Positions 8,090-16,503 of a stretch of 64,000 nt of DNA are shown in pieces (the first letter of the stretch is position 1; each line of letters starts with the position of its first letter). The DNA comes from Clostridia bacterium (lineage in GTDB: Bacteria > Bacillota > Clostridia > Oscillospirales > Acutalibacteraceae): the NCBI GenBank assembly GCA_017430535.1, contig JAFRMR010000013.1:305806-369805 (forward strand), read 5' to 3'. Made by a program: the position numbers and the translations under genes. Under the pieces are notes generated by a model. The model was not told the origin of the DNA and made no database searches. It worked only from the letters and a program-made list of their open reading frames with translations.

Positions 8090-8833
8090 TTATTTTATGA
8101 TAAGTGATATTCCGCTTATTAGCATAAGTAGGTATGTAAGCTGAAGGAATACATTTCTGCTCATCTTTTTATATATCAGGTTGCCGGTGATAAGGGCCGC
8201 TGCAAGCACCGCAACGCTTATCAGCGTAAGCTTTATGGTGGGCGGCGTAAAGTATCCTCCCCTTATATCCGTAAAAGCTATTATGCCGTTAAGCAGAATC
8301 CAGCAGGCGGAAAGGGTGCCCCTGAATTCATCCTTATCTTTGAGCTTTGCGTTGGCGTAGGTCACAAGCAGGGGACCGCCGCACACAAACATCCCGTGCA
8401 CTATGCCGCTTATTACAAGCAGCAGAGCCGAAACGGCGGCAGGCAGCTCCTTATCCTCTTTCTTCCTGTAAAACTTCACGGCGTTCATTACCGCAAATAT
8501 TATCACGATAATGCCCAGGGTTTTATAAAGCAGAGAGGCGTTGTTTTCAACATAGGTTTTCAGGTAAAAACCCGCCAGCATGCCGGCAATCATAATCAGA
8601 ACTATCTTTACAAGCTCTTTCAGGTTGATTTTCTTAAAGGCAAATATTACCACCCACACCGAGGCCAGAAGCCCCAGCGCATTCAGTATGGGTTTTGCCA
8701 CATTGTAGCCCACCAGCATTATGGAGAAGGGCATTGCCAGCACCGTTCCCGCAAAGCCGGTTATGCACTGCACAATGTTGGTCAGGAAAACAACCGCAAG
8801 AAACAGCAGCTCTTTCAGCGTCAGAAACTGCAT
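8090..8833 (-). CDS. TSUP (TauE/SafE) family permease, probable C3-sulfonate exporter
   Basis: A 247-residue membrane protein with about eight hydrophobic helices of the TauE/SafE sulfite/organosulfonate exporter family. Typical marks are two repeated halves with glycine/proline-containing segments: TNIVQCITGFAGTVLAMPF near residue 25 and VISGIVHGMFVCGGPLLVTY near residue 150. The start ATG lies inside the end of the isomerase gene (13-base overlap), implying translational coupling. TSUP proteins accompany sulfoglycolysis genes in several bacteria, where they are thought to export the C3 sulfonate end product. Here that would be dihydroxypropanesulfonate if the reductase acts on sulfolactaldehyde. 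This role is contextual inference. Confidence 0.8.
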   Translation of the reverse strand: MQFLTLKELLFLAVVFLTNIVQCITGFAGTVLAMPFSIMLVGYNVAKPILNALGLLASVWVVIFAFKKINLKELVKIVLIMIAGMLAGFYLKTYVENNASLLYKTLGIIVIIFAVMNAVKFYRKKEDKELPAAVSALLLVISGIVHGMFVCGGPLLVTYANAKLKDKDEFRGTLSACWILLNGIIAFTDIRGGYFTPPTIKLTLISVAVLAAALITGNLIYKKMSRNVFLQLTYLLMLISGISLIIK

Positions 8834-10155
8834 ACTTCTATACCCAGCAGATTACCGAGAATCTTTATTTCCTCCGAAATACCGCCCATTGCCACCACAA
8901 AATGGGGCTCCCAGCCGTCTTTCACAGCTTTATTGATAATACCGGAGCAGGGGTTAAGGGTTTCAACAACAATGCTGGTGCCGAAAAACTGGCGGGGCTT
9001 GTCAAGGGCTTTTCCCTCGGCGCAGAACAGGCGGTAAGTGCCGTCCGGTTTTCTGCCTATTCTGAATATGGTTACTTTCGGTTCCTCTTTGCAGCCGAAT
9101 TCAAGGGTGGGCCCTATTTTACGGTTGCAGTGAACCCCGGCGCAGGCGCCGGTATCCTCCCTTGCAAGGGAACAGGGGGCCATACCGCAGTGCCAGAAGG
9201 TTATTGTGTTTTCGCTTTCGTCAAGGGAAACAGGGTCGCCGAAAAAGGCGCTCTTTTTTGTAAGCTTTGCGGCAATATACATTGAAAGGGCTCCGTAGGC
9301 GTCCGCCTCGCAGGCGCATTCAACGCCCAGGTCATTGAGTATGCCCAGAACCGAGCAAACAGGCGTGCCGAAGGCGGTGAAGAAATCCGGCCAGCATCTG
9401 CTGGCAAGGGCTTCTATTCCGTTCTGTTCGGTATATTCTTTATACGCCTTATACAGCCTTGCAAAGTCTTCAACATTCTTTTCTTCTATCTTTTCAAGGC
9501 CGCAGATTCTTTCTTTTGCATCCTCAAGATAAGGGGCAATTTCATCTGCTGTGTAGGATTTTGCATTTTCAATAAGTTCTCTTGCCTCTATGGAGCTTAA
9601 AGTTACGCCGAAAGTTTTCAGCATATCCGCATCAAGCGCTCTGCCGAAACCGAAGCCCTGTGGTGTGTGACCCACCTGAAGTAGCTTCAGTGAGCGCATC
9701 TGCTTCATAACCTTAACGCAGGCAAAAACTGCCTTTATCTTTCTCTGTACCTGCTTTTCATCGGGGGAGCCGAAAACATATTCAAATTTTCTGCCGAATT
9801 CATTTATGATGTTCCCTGCGGAGAAAGCCCCTGTAAGGGAGTTAAGGCGAAGCCTTGTGCCGTCAATTACGGGCTCTCTCAGGGTCCAGAGAAGTACCGG
9901 GCGGTCAAACCGCCTGAGCACCTCGCTCATATATGCCGCATTTGCAAAGGTAAGGTTCTGCACTATAAGCAGATCCGGCTCAATGCCCTCAAGGTAAGCT
10001 GAGAGCTTATCGATTGTAAGGAGCATTTCATCGGGAACATAAGTATTCTCGTCAATATTTTTCAGCAGGTTTATGCTTTTTCTGAATTCGGCCTCAGCGC
10101 TTTCAAGGTGAAATGTGCCTACGCCTATGGGGATATATGCTGCTCTGAAGTTCAT
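8821..10155 (-). CDS. sftI: L-fucose-isomerase-like protein, probable sulfoquinovose isomerase
   Basis: A 444-residue cytosolic protein related to the C-terminal half of the L-fucose/L-arabinose isomerase family. The family metal site is suggested by CACEADAYGALSMY (Glu283, Asp285) and a later TFWHCGMAPCSL (His322). The N-terminal half has the Rossmann-like strands LLIVQNLTFANAAYM and PVLLWTLREP. In the transaldolase sulfoglycolysis pathway of Firmicutes an isomerase converts sulfoquinovose to 6-deoxy-6-sulfofructose. This is the only isomerase-like gene in the operon, so that role is inferred. The ATG at 10155 follows the reductase stop by three bases, with GAGGAC upstream. The symbol follows the Bacillus sft naming and is tentative. 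Confidence 0.7.
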   Translation of the reverse strand: MNFRAAYIPIGVGTFHLESAEAEFRKSINLLKNIDENTYVPDEMLLTIDKLSAYLEGIEPDLLIVQNLTFANAAYMSEVLRRFDRPVLLWTLREPVIDGTRLRLNSLTGAFSAGNIINEFGRKFEYVFGSPDEKQVQRKIKAVFACVKVMKQMRSLKLLQVGHTPQGFGFGRALDADMLKTFGVTLSSIEARELIENAKSYTADEIAPYLEDAKERICGLEKIEEKNVEDFARLYKAYKEYTEQNGIEALASRCWPDFFTAFGTPVCSVLGILNDLGVECACEADAYGALSMYIAAKLTKKSAFFGDPVSLDESENTITFWHCGMAPCSLAREDTGACAGVHCNRKIGPTLEFGCKEEPKVTIFRIGRKPDGTYRLFCAEGKALDKPRQFFGTSIVVETLNPCSGIINKAVKDGWEPHFVVAMGGISEEIKILGNLLGIEVCSF

Positions 10156-10158
10156 TTG

Positions 10159-11022
10159 TCAGTCCTCTATGTTGTTTACTATTTTGTAAGTGGCGCGGAA
10201 ATCGCCCTTGCCCATACCCATTTCCATTCCTTTGTCAAAAACAGCTTTGCAGTTCTGAAGCCCGGGCATTGCAAGGCCGGCTTCTTTTGCAAGGCGCTGG
10301 GCTATGCCCAGGTCCTTGTGCTCGTTTTCAAGTGAAAATGCAGTATTCCAGTTGTTGTTTTTCAGGTTTTCCTTCTGGGACTCCAGGTAGAAATTGCCTG
10401 CTCCGCCGTAGGAAACGGCAGTCGCAAAATCATCTATGGATATGCCCAGTTTCCTGGCAAGGCCCAGGGTTTCGTTTACGCCGTTCTGTATCTCCGCAAC
10501 AAGGGTGTTGTGGCATATTTTCATCGTGATGCCCATGCCGTTGTTGCCCATGCGTATAACATTGCAGCCCATATATTTCAGTATGGGCTCTATCACGGGG
10601 TAAAGCTCCTCATCGCAGCCCACAAGCACGCCCAGTGTGCCGTCAATGGCGGCGGGCTTTGATTTCACAACCGGAGCATCCGCCCACTGCGCGCCTTTTG
10701 CTTTAATCATTTCGGCGCACTCAAGGGATACGGAAGGGTCGATTGTGCTCATATCAATGCAGATTTTTGATGAGTCAATGTAAGGCAGAAGCTCGGTGTA
10801 AACACCCTTTACGTGCTCGGATTTCGGCACCATGGTTATAATTACATCCGCGTTCTTTGCCACTTCAATATTGTTTTCGCAGGGAACCGCTCCCAGAGAA
10901 GCCAGCTTTTCCACCTGAGATTTGTTAAGGTCGGAAACATAAACCGGCTCATTGTGCTTTTTAACTATGTTGGCGCTCATGGATTCTCCCATGATGCCGA
11001 GACCTATAAAACCTATTTTCAT
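10159..11022 (-). CDS. sftF: Beta-hydroxyacid dehydrogenase family reductase, probable 3-sulfolactaldehyde reductase
   Basis: A 287-residue NAD(P)-dependent dehydrogenase. The dinucleotide-binding motif GLGIMG is at residues 7-12, the substrate-loop consensus MSTIDPS near 91-97, and the catalytic lysine in GMGITMKICHNTL is Lys168 with Asn172. E. coli YihU, which reduces sulfolactaldehyde to dihydroxypropanesulfonate, is in the same family. YihU's sulfonate-contacting VGRTSANA segment is VVKSKPAAIDGT here, keeping a basic residue (Lys for Arg). The start at 11022 was chosen over a GTG at 11031 because GGAG lies eight bases upstream and the protein then begins at the usual MKIGFIG. The gene overlaps the operon flow just after the transaldolase stop. 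Regenerating NAD+ is its likely benefit in fermentation. Confidence 0.75.
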   Translation of the reverse strand: MKIGFIGLGIMGESMSANIVKKHNEPVYVSDLNKSQVEKLASLGAVPCENNIEVAKNADVIITMVPKSEHVKGVYTELLPYIDSSKICIDMSTIDPSVSLECAEMIKAKGAQWADAPVVKSKPAAIDGTLGVLVGCDEELYPVIEPILKYMGCNVIRMGNNGMGITMKICHNTLVAEIQNGVNETLGLARKLGISIDDFATAVSYGGAGNFYLESQKENLKNNNWNTAFSLENEHKDLGIAQRLAKEAGLAMPGLQNCKAVFDKGMEMGMGKGDFRATYKIVNNIED

Positions 11023-11027
11023 AATTC

Positions 11028-11714
11028 TCACTCCGTTATTGTATTATCCCAGGCGCTCTGGAATTTAGCAAGGCCGAAATCGGTGTAGGGGTGGTAGAAA
11101 CTGTCTTTGAACACCTGAAGGCCGGCAGTTACTATATCCGCACCGGCTACGGCGCAGTCAACTATCTGCTTGCCGTTTCTTACTGCGGCGCAGATAATCT
11201 GTGTTTCTCCCAGGAAACCGTAATTTGCGTAGGATTCAACTATATCGCTTATATACTGCACGCAGTCCTCGCCGCTGTTCTCTTTCCAGCCGATGAAGGG
11301 GGAAACAAACAGTGAGCCGTTCTTTGCGGCTATAAGGGCCTGGGAAGCGGAGAAAACAAGGGTAAGGTTAGTTCTTATGCCCTCTTTTTCAAGGCGTCTT
11401 GCGGCAGTGATACCGGGAAGAGTGCAGGGGATTTTGATTACAAAGTTTTTGCACATGCCCGCAATTTTGCGTGCCATTTCAACCATTTCATCCGCATCGT
11501 CAAGGTGGGGGTTGATTTCAACAGAAATGGGGAAAACACCCCAGCCTTCAATGCCTTTTTCCTTAACAAAATCCGCAAGCTCTGCTATTACGGTGAAGAA
11601 GGGCTTGCCGCTGTTCATAATATGGTTGGGGTTTGTAGTGATACCGTCTATGCCGAAAGTATCATAGGCCTCTCTGATTTCATCGATTTTTGCGCTGTCA
11701 AGAAAATATTTCAT
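11028..11714 (-). CDS. sftT: Small transaldolase/fructose-6-phosphate-aldolase family protein, probable sulfofructose transaldolase
   Basis: A 228-residue protein of the short transaldolase (FSA/TalC) class, a TIM barrel using a Schiff-base lysine. Visible marks are MKYFLDSAKIDEI at the N terminus, the ITTNPN motif at residues 25-30 and the active-site segment FVIKIPCT with Lys94. In the sulfo-transaldolase pathway described in Bacillus and in gut Clostridia such as Eubacterium rectale, this class transfers the C3 unit of 6-deoxy-6-sulfofructose to glyceraldehyde-3-phosphate. That yields fructose-6-phosphate and sulfolactaldehyde. The start ATG overlaps the glycosidase stop by four bases (ATGA). 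The role is inferred from neighbours; a generic fructose-6-phosphate aldolase is the alternative. Confidence 0.75.
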   Translation of the reverse strand: MKYFLDSAKIDEIREAYDTFGIDGITTNPNHIMNSGKPFFTVIAELADFVKEKGIEGWGVFPISVEINPHLDDADEMVEMARKIAGMCKNFVIKIPCTLPGITAARRLEKEGIRTNLTLVFSASQALIAAKNGSLFVSPFIGWKENSGEDCVQYISDIVESYANYGFLGETQIICAAVRNGKQIVDCAVAGADIVTAGLQVFKDSFYHPYTDFGLAKFQSAWDNTITE

Positions 11715-13720
11715 ATTCTTTTTACCTCCATGGCTTTTTTGATTATTTCAAGCACCTCCGGTGAGGCGTTTTTTCTGTAAAATACTGCGGGCTGACCGAC
11801 GGGGGCTGCAACCCTGTGTGTGCCGCCGGCATATTCCTCGCCGGTTGCAAGCCTTACCCATTCATCCTCCGGCAGGTAAACCTCCCGCATAACCGCGCCC
11901 GGTCTTATTACCGGGGCTACCAGTATATCCCTGCCCAGCAGATATTCGTAGCATTCCCTGTAGGCTTGTTCCTCATCATAGTAGAAAAACAGCGGCCTTA
12001 CAACCCCTACGCCTTTTTTTGCATTGTATTTAACCGCATCTTTGATGTAGGGCTTAAGGGCGGTATGTATTCCTGCCATAAGAGTCTGATGGTTCAGCAC
12101 CTCTTCATTTGCGTCAAACTGAGCATTCAGGTCCGGGTTGTTGCCTTCGTGGCTTCTCATAACGGGAGAAAAGGCCGCAAGCTCGCACCAGCGCATATAG
12201 AGCTCCGTATCTCTGCAGAGTTTTCCGAAGGTGGTATAGCCGCCTATATCGGAATGTGAAAGGCCGAAACCGCTGCAGGTAAGTGAAAGCATTGCCGGTA
12301 TAACCGAGGGCAGGCCGTTATCGTATGAAAAGTCCACATGGTTGTCGCCGTTCCACATCATTGTTGAGTAGAGGGGAGTTTTTGTGTGGCCCGCTCTTGT
12401 GAAGAACATTATTTCGCCAAGCTTGCCGCTTTCCTCTATGGCTTCTCTGTTCAGCTTTGCCCAGAGCCCCGGCCAGGTGTTGTGCACCAGCTCAGCGCTT
12501 TCTCCGCTGTAAAGCACCGCATCTGTGGGCAGGTATTCGGCAAAGTCCGCCATCCAGCCCGCAAGGCCGAAATCAATCATGTTTTTCTTTATTATTCCCT
12601 TGAGCCACTCGTAGGCTTCCGGGTTTGTAAGGTCAACCATAGCGGCGGGGAAGGTGGTAATGGTTACATAGTAATCCTCACCTTTTTTATTCTTTACGCA
12701 GTACCCCTTTGCCGTGGCTTCCTTATACAGGGGCTTTTCAATGGCAAGGAAGGGGTTGCAGTAGCCCAGAACCTTTATATCCGCTTCGGCAAGGTCTTTT
12801 ATCGCTGTGTCAAGGCCGGGGTACAGCTCGCTGTCCCACTCCCAGTTCCACATAAGCTGTTTTCCGAAAGTTGTGATTCTTCTGCCTTCCCAGTCCTGAA
12901 TCCATATACCGGTAACATCCATACCGTGGTCAAGGCATTTCTGCAGCTTTTCAAACATAATATCCGTGCCGCCCTGAATACCCAGGATTGCGCCGTTATA
13001 AACCCAGTCCGGCAGCTCAGGCTGGCGGCCCAGAACCGATGAAAGGTTTTCAAGCACCTCTTCAAAATCGTTTCCGAAGCCCATGGTGAACCCGGCTACG
13101 CTGTCAAATTTAAGCGTGTGCCTGTCCGGGGCGGTAAAATCAAATTCGCACCTTGCGTTGCAGTCTGAGTGGAAAAAGTATTTTCTGCTGCTGATAAATG
13201 TGGGCTGAGCGTAATAGGTTTCGTAATCCGAGAACTTATCTTTATGGGTGCTGTGCTTCATACCCAGAGTAACCCTTGCAATTTTTTTGGAAATCACCCG
13301 GCTGTTCTGGTGCTCCGCAACCCACACATTAACCTTCTGTCCTCTCAGGTCAAATTCAGTAAAGGTTTCCCCGGTGCCGTAAACATGCTCGTTTGAAAGG
13401 GCGGGTATGCTGAAAACAAGCCGGTTGTAGTTCTGCAGCCCGGTGAGCTTCACATTAAGCAGGTTCTTTTTTACCTCAATAAGGGCTTTTCCTTCAGTCA
13501 GGGTTATTTCGGCTTTGCTCCCGGAGGCTTTTATATCCTTTACGGATATGGCCTTATCCGAAAAAATCTTTTCGCTGATTTTGAAACTGCCCCGGTCCAT
13601 TTTGAATTTGTTTTCTCCGTAGCCGGTGTGCAGTATTTCATTGCCTTTGATAATACTGAAGATAACTGCATCATCCTTCAGTATCTGCAGTTCTGTTCCG
13701 TTCAGGTTTAATTTAAGCAT
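11711..13720 (-). CDS. yihQ: GH31 sulfoquinovosidase, YihQ-like
   Basis: A 669-residue GH31 glycosidase that closely resembles E. coli YihQ (678 residues), which releases sulfoquinovose from sulfoquinovosyl glycerol. Aligned by eye to YihQ from memory, the nucleophile is Asp392 (WMADFAEYLPTD) and the acid/base Asp459 (MMWNGDN), 67 residues apart as in YihQ (405/472). YihQ's recognition residues Q262, Q288, R301, W304 and Y508 correspond to Gln249, Gln275, Gln288, Trp291 and Tyr495, so the arginine is replaced by glutamine. The start at 13720 is preceded by GGAGG; a GTG four codons upstream overlaps that site. It is the first gene of the operon, 30-40 bases after a consensus promoter. No signal peptide is seen, so it acts in the cytosol. 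Confidence 0.88.
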   Translation of the reverse strand: MLKLNLNGTELQILKDDAVIFSIIKGNEILHTGYGENKFKMDRGSFKISEKIFSDKAISVKDIKASGSKAEITLTEGKALIEVKKNLLNVKLTGLQNYNRLVFSIPALSNEHVYGTGETFTEFDLRGQKVNVWVAEHQNSRVISKKIARVTLGMKHSTHKDKFSDYETYYAQPTFISSRKYFFHSDCNARCEFDFTAPDRHTLKFDSVAGFTMGFGNDFEEVLENLSSVLGRQPELPDWVYNGAILGIQGGTDIMFEKLQKCLDHGMDVTGIWIQDWEGRRITTFGKQLMWNWEWDSELYPGLDTAIKDLAEADIKVLGYCNPFLAIEKPLYKEATAKGYCVKNKKGEDYYVTITTFPAAMVDLTNPEAYEWLKGIIKKNMIDFGLAGWMADFAEYLPTDAVLYSGESAELVHNTWPGLWAKLNREAIEESGKLGEIMFFTRAGHTKTPLYSTMMWNGDNHVDFSYDNGLPSVIPAMLSLTCSGFGLSHSDIGGYTTFGKLCRDTELYMRWCELAAFSPVMRSHEGNNPDLNAQFDANEEVLNHQTLMAGIHTALKPYIKDAVKYNAKKGVGVVRPLFFYYDEEQAYRECYEYLLGRDILVAPVIRPGAVMREVYLPEDEWVRLATGEEYAGGTHRVAAPVGQPAVFYRKNASPEVLEIIKKAMEVKRI

Positions 13721-13756
13721 GGCCGCCTCCACAGATTATATTAGGTCATCCTTTTA

Positions 13757-13785
13757 ATTATAATATAGACTCCGCTTTTATTCAA
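13757..13785 (-). promoter_or_regulatory. Promoter of the sulfoquinovose operon
   Basis: On the minus strand, TTGAAT (13785-13780) is followed by a 17-base spacer and a perfect TATAAT (13762-13757). The predicted start of transcription is near 13750, about 30 bases before the ATG. This lets the six genes be expressed separately from the upstream glycosidase. Confidence 0.7.
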
Positions 13786-13799
13786 GGAGAAAGTTACAA

Positions 13800-16469
13800 T
13801 TATAATGCCTTTGCAACAATCCGTCCCTCTTTCACACTGCCCGGTATTGTGATTTCAACAGCTCCGCCGGTGCGCTTTATGTAATCCGCAGGTTTACTGT
13901 CAAGTGTAACGCTGAAACCGGCCGCTTCGTTAAGAGCAATGATAACGGTATATTTTTCGCTGTTTCCGAAGTATCTGAATTTAACATCCGCGCAATCCCC
14001 GCTGTTTTTCTGCTCATCAATTCTCAGGTCCAGCCCTCCGGTAACCGTGCCCGGTCTGTAATAGGCGTTTGCCCAGATACATATGGGCGCGGAAAGGCCG
14101 CCGAAGTTGTGGAACCATCCGCCTCTCATTGTCTTTATGCCGAAGCACTCGTATGTATTGTAGGAAAAATCGGTTTCCGCCTTCCACATATCAAGGGCGC
14201 GGTTGGCTATTTCAAAGGCAAAATCGCCCTCGCCGTTATCCAGCATTGTTTTCCACATAAACCACTGGTGGCTCATCCACACATTGCCGTTCCAGTATCC
14301 GTCATCAAAGTAGTATGAGGCGGAAATATCCACGGCGCTCAGGCCTGCCGGTGTCCACAATTCATCCGGATTTTTGAGGTGGGATATCAGCTTCTGCTTT
14401 CTCTCACCGCTTACGGCGCCGGCCACAAGAGGATACACTCCGTCAAAGCCCTTGTTATAGTTTTCGCCTTCAACGGTCCTCATAATGCCGCATTTCCCGT
14501 CTTTGTCATAGACGGTGTACCCGAAGTAGCCGCTTTCCTCATCCCAGGCAAGGCGGTTCAGTGCCTCTTCCGACTGTCTGATATCTTCATCGTAAATCTT
14601 TATATCTTCCGCTTTGCCCAGATAGTCCGCCGCCATTTTCATTATTTTTCCGCACCTTATTACCTGGGCGGTGGTAAGGCAGGGGCAGGAATATTCCTGA
14701 GCACCCCGCCTGATCATTTCAACCTGAGCAGGGTAATCATCCATGCCGGAGCAGGAGTACCAGTAATCATAGGCCGTAAGCAGGCCGTTGCCGAATTTTG
14801 CGAAGGTGGAGCCGTATGCTCTGCCCCTGAGGAATTCATAATACCTGCGCATTTTATCATAGAGCCCGTCAAGGCTGTGCTTATCCGCGCAGCGGTTAAA
14901 CAGCTCCAGGTATTCATAAAACTGCGTGGGCACAAGGGAGCCGTGAAGCAGGAAGCAAAAGTCCTTGTTATCCTCTTCGCACAGGTATGTTTCAAGGGCA
15001 TATCTGCAAAGTTCTTTTGAGTATTCCAGCAGTCCCAGGCCTATAAAGCCGCTGTCCCAGGTATAGAAGCTGTCCCACCTCTTGCCCGGGGCGTGGTGCA
15101 CAATGTTTTCCCCTCTGCGGTAAACAGGGTAAACCGCATTTGTAAGCAGGGTGGATTTAAGCACATTTACGGAGAATTCGTATTTCTTTCCGTCTTTGTT
15201 CAGCGGAATTCCCGCAGCTTTTTCTTTGGCCGCCGAGTATATTTTTTCACACTCATCCTGCGAAAGGGGAGCATATGCTTCGCTTGCAACCAGAGCGTAC
15301 TCAATATGGCTCTGACCGGGCTCAATAAAAATTGATTTTATAATGGGGTTCACATAGAAGCCCGTATCGCTGTGCTTTCTTTCAAAGGAGCGTGAGAATG
15401 TTTCGCTCAGGCCATCATAGGTAGGGTCTCCGTTTGAAAGCCGGTTTACAAGGGCATCCTCAAGGCACCCGCTTTCAAGCTTCCTGAGCCGTGTATTTTT
15501 ATTGAATGTTTCTATGGTGTATTTGCACCCGTTTTTATAGTCAAGGCCGAAAACGAAGCCGCCCTCCTGTTTTTCACGGGAGGTGATTTCGGGTATGTAA
15601 TCTCTCTGTACGGTTTTAACGTTTATTTTGCTGCCTTTTTCAATCACGGCAATAAAGTCAAGCTCAATGCCCCCTTTGCCGCAGCTTATGAATTCCGGAT
15701 TATCGCAATAAGGCAGGCGTGTTATGCTGAGTTCAGTGCTTGAGGGGAAGGTTACCTCTCTTCCGTTCATAAGGAAAAGGGCGTCCCCTTCGGTTACTGT
15801 TCTGTACCTTACGGCAAGTTCCGGGTCTGCAATACCCGAAGAGGTGAGCTTATATGAAACCCTGTCTCCCTTTTCACAGCCGAAGGGCTTAAGGTTAAGG
15901 AAAGGCACATGGGAATTATCGCATCTGTCACCCAGGCCGCAGTCCATATAAAAGCTGCTGTCCCTGAACATTCCCTTATACATTCCGTCCGGGTTTTCCA
16001 TATCCCAGGGCCTCGGCACGGCGTATTCATAGCATTCGTAATCGTTGGCGTTCAGGATTATCGCATTTTTATCCGCGCATATTTCTGTTTTGCTGAAAAA
16101 CGGATACTCCAGAGCCCCGAAAAGATTCATCAGGCAGTTCTGCGACAGCTCCGTATTGTTTACAAATTCGCAGCGCATAAGGCTTGCGTTTTCATTGATT
16201 TTTGAAAAGGATATATCGGCGTAAACCATATCCTTCCACATCAGCTCATACCTGTAGCGGTAGTATGAGTAATCCGGCGCGCACTCCATAAGGTGGTAAG
16301 ATGAGGGCACCGTTACATTTGGCACCGGCACGGATGAATTCCATATTGTGGGGTGCACAATAAAATCAAAACGGGCCCCTTCGCCGGAAAGAGCCGGAAT
16401 AATATGGGAAATACCCATATATTTTTTTGAGTAGGGACCCCAGAGAGGCATTTTCATTTTATTTTCCAT
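13800..16469 (-). CDS. (alpha/alpha)6-barrel glycosidase of the GH63/trehalase-like clan, substrate unknown
   Basis: An 889-residue protein with an N-terminal beta-rich region (about 1-430) and an (alpha/alpha)6-barrel catalytic region (about 430-810). Motifs fit the GH63/GH37/MGH-like clan: GKRWDSFYTWDSGF (463-475), SGMDDYP with Asp577/578 as candidate acid, DDGYWNGNVWMSHQW (722-736), and NTYECFG with Glu774 as candidate base followed by GGWFHNFGGLSAPI. No signal peptide is present, so it is cytosolic. It has its own promoter and ends about 80 bases before the sulfoquinovosidase gene. Known relatives cleave alpha-glucosides, mannosylglycerate or glucosylglycerate. An SQ-linked glycoside is an attractive but unproven substrate. 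The ATG follows GGGGAG. Confidence 0.75.
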   Translation of the reverse strand: MENKMKMPLWGPYSKKYMGISHIIPALSGEGARFDFIVHPTIWNSSVPVPNVTVPSSYHLMECAPDYSYYRYRYELMWKDMVYADISFSKINENASLMRCEFVNNTELSQNCLMNLFGALEYPFFSKTEICADKNAIILNANDYECYEYAVPRPWDMENPDGMYKGMFRDSSFYMDCGLGDRCDNSHVPFLNLKPFGCEKGDRVSYKLTSSGIADPELAVRYRTVTEGDALFLMNGREVTFPSSTELSITRLPYCDNPEFISCGKGGIELDFIAVIEKGSKINVKTVQRDYIPEITSREKQEGGFVFGLDYKNGCKYTIETFNKNTRLRKLESGCLEDALVNRLSNGDPTYDGLSETFSRSFERKHSDTGFYVNPIIKSIFIEPGQSHIEYALVASEAYAPLSQDECEKIYSAAKEKAAGIPLNKDGKKYEFSVNVLKSTLLTNAVYPVYRRGENIVHHAPGKRWDSFYTWDSGFIGLGLLEYSKELCRYALETYLCEEDNKDFCFLLHGSLVPTQFYEYLELFNRCADKHSLDGLYDKMRRYYEFLRGRAYGSTFAKFGNGLLTAYDYWYSCSGMDDYPAQVEMIRRGAQEYSCPCLTTAQVIRCGKIMKMAADYLGKAEDIKIYDEDIRQSEEALNRLAWDEESGYFGYTVYDKDGKCGIMRTVEGENYNKGFDGVYPLVAGAVSGERKQKLISHLKNPDELWTPAGLSAVDISASYYFDDGYWNGNVWMSHQWFMWKTMLDNGEGDFAFEIANRALDMWKAETDFSYNTYECFGIKTMRGGWFHNFGGLSAPICIWANAYYRPGTVTGGLDLRIDEQKNSGDCADVKFRYFGNSEKYTVIIALNEAAGFSVTLDSKPADYIKRTGGAVEITIPGSVKEGRIVAKAL

Positions 16470-16503
16470 AACAGTATCTCCCCGTATACAGTAATATAGA
16501 TAA

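Noticed and set aside
8695-9285. A plus-strand frame over the TSUP/isomerase overlap
   Set aside because: The overlapping minus-strand genes carry clear family motifs; this frame does not.
14379-15020. A 213-residue plus-strand frame inside the 889-residue glycosidase
   Set aside because: Antisense shadow without start signals; the glycosidase motifs on the minus strand are convincing.
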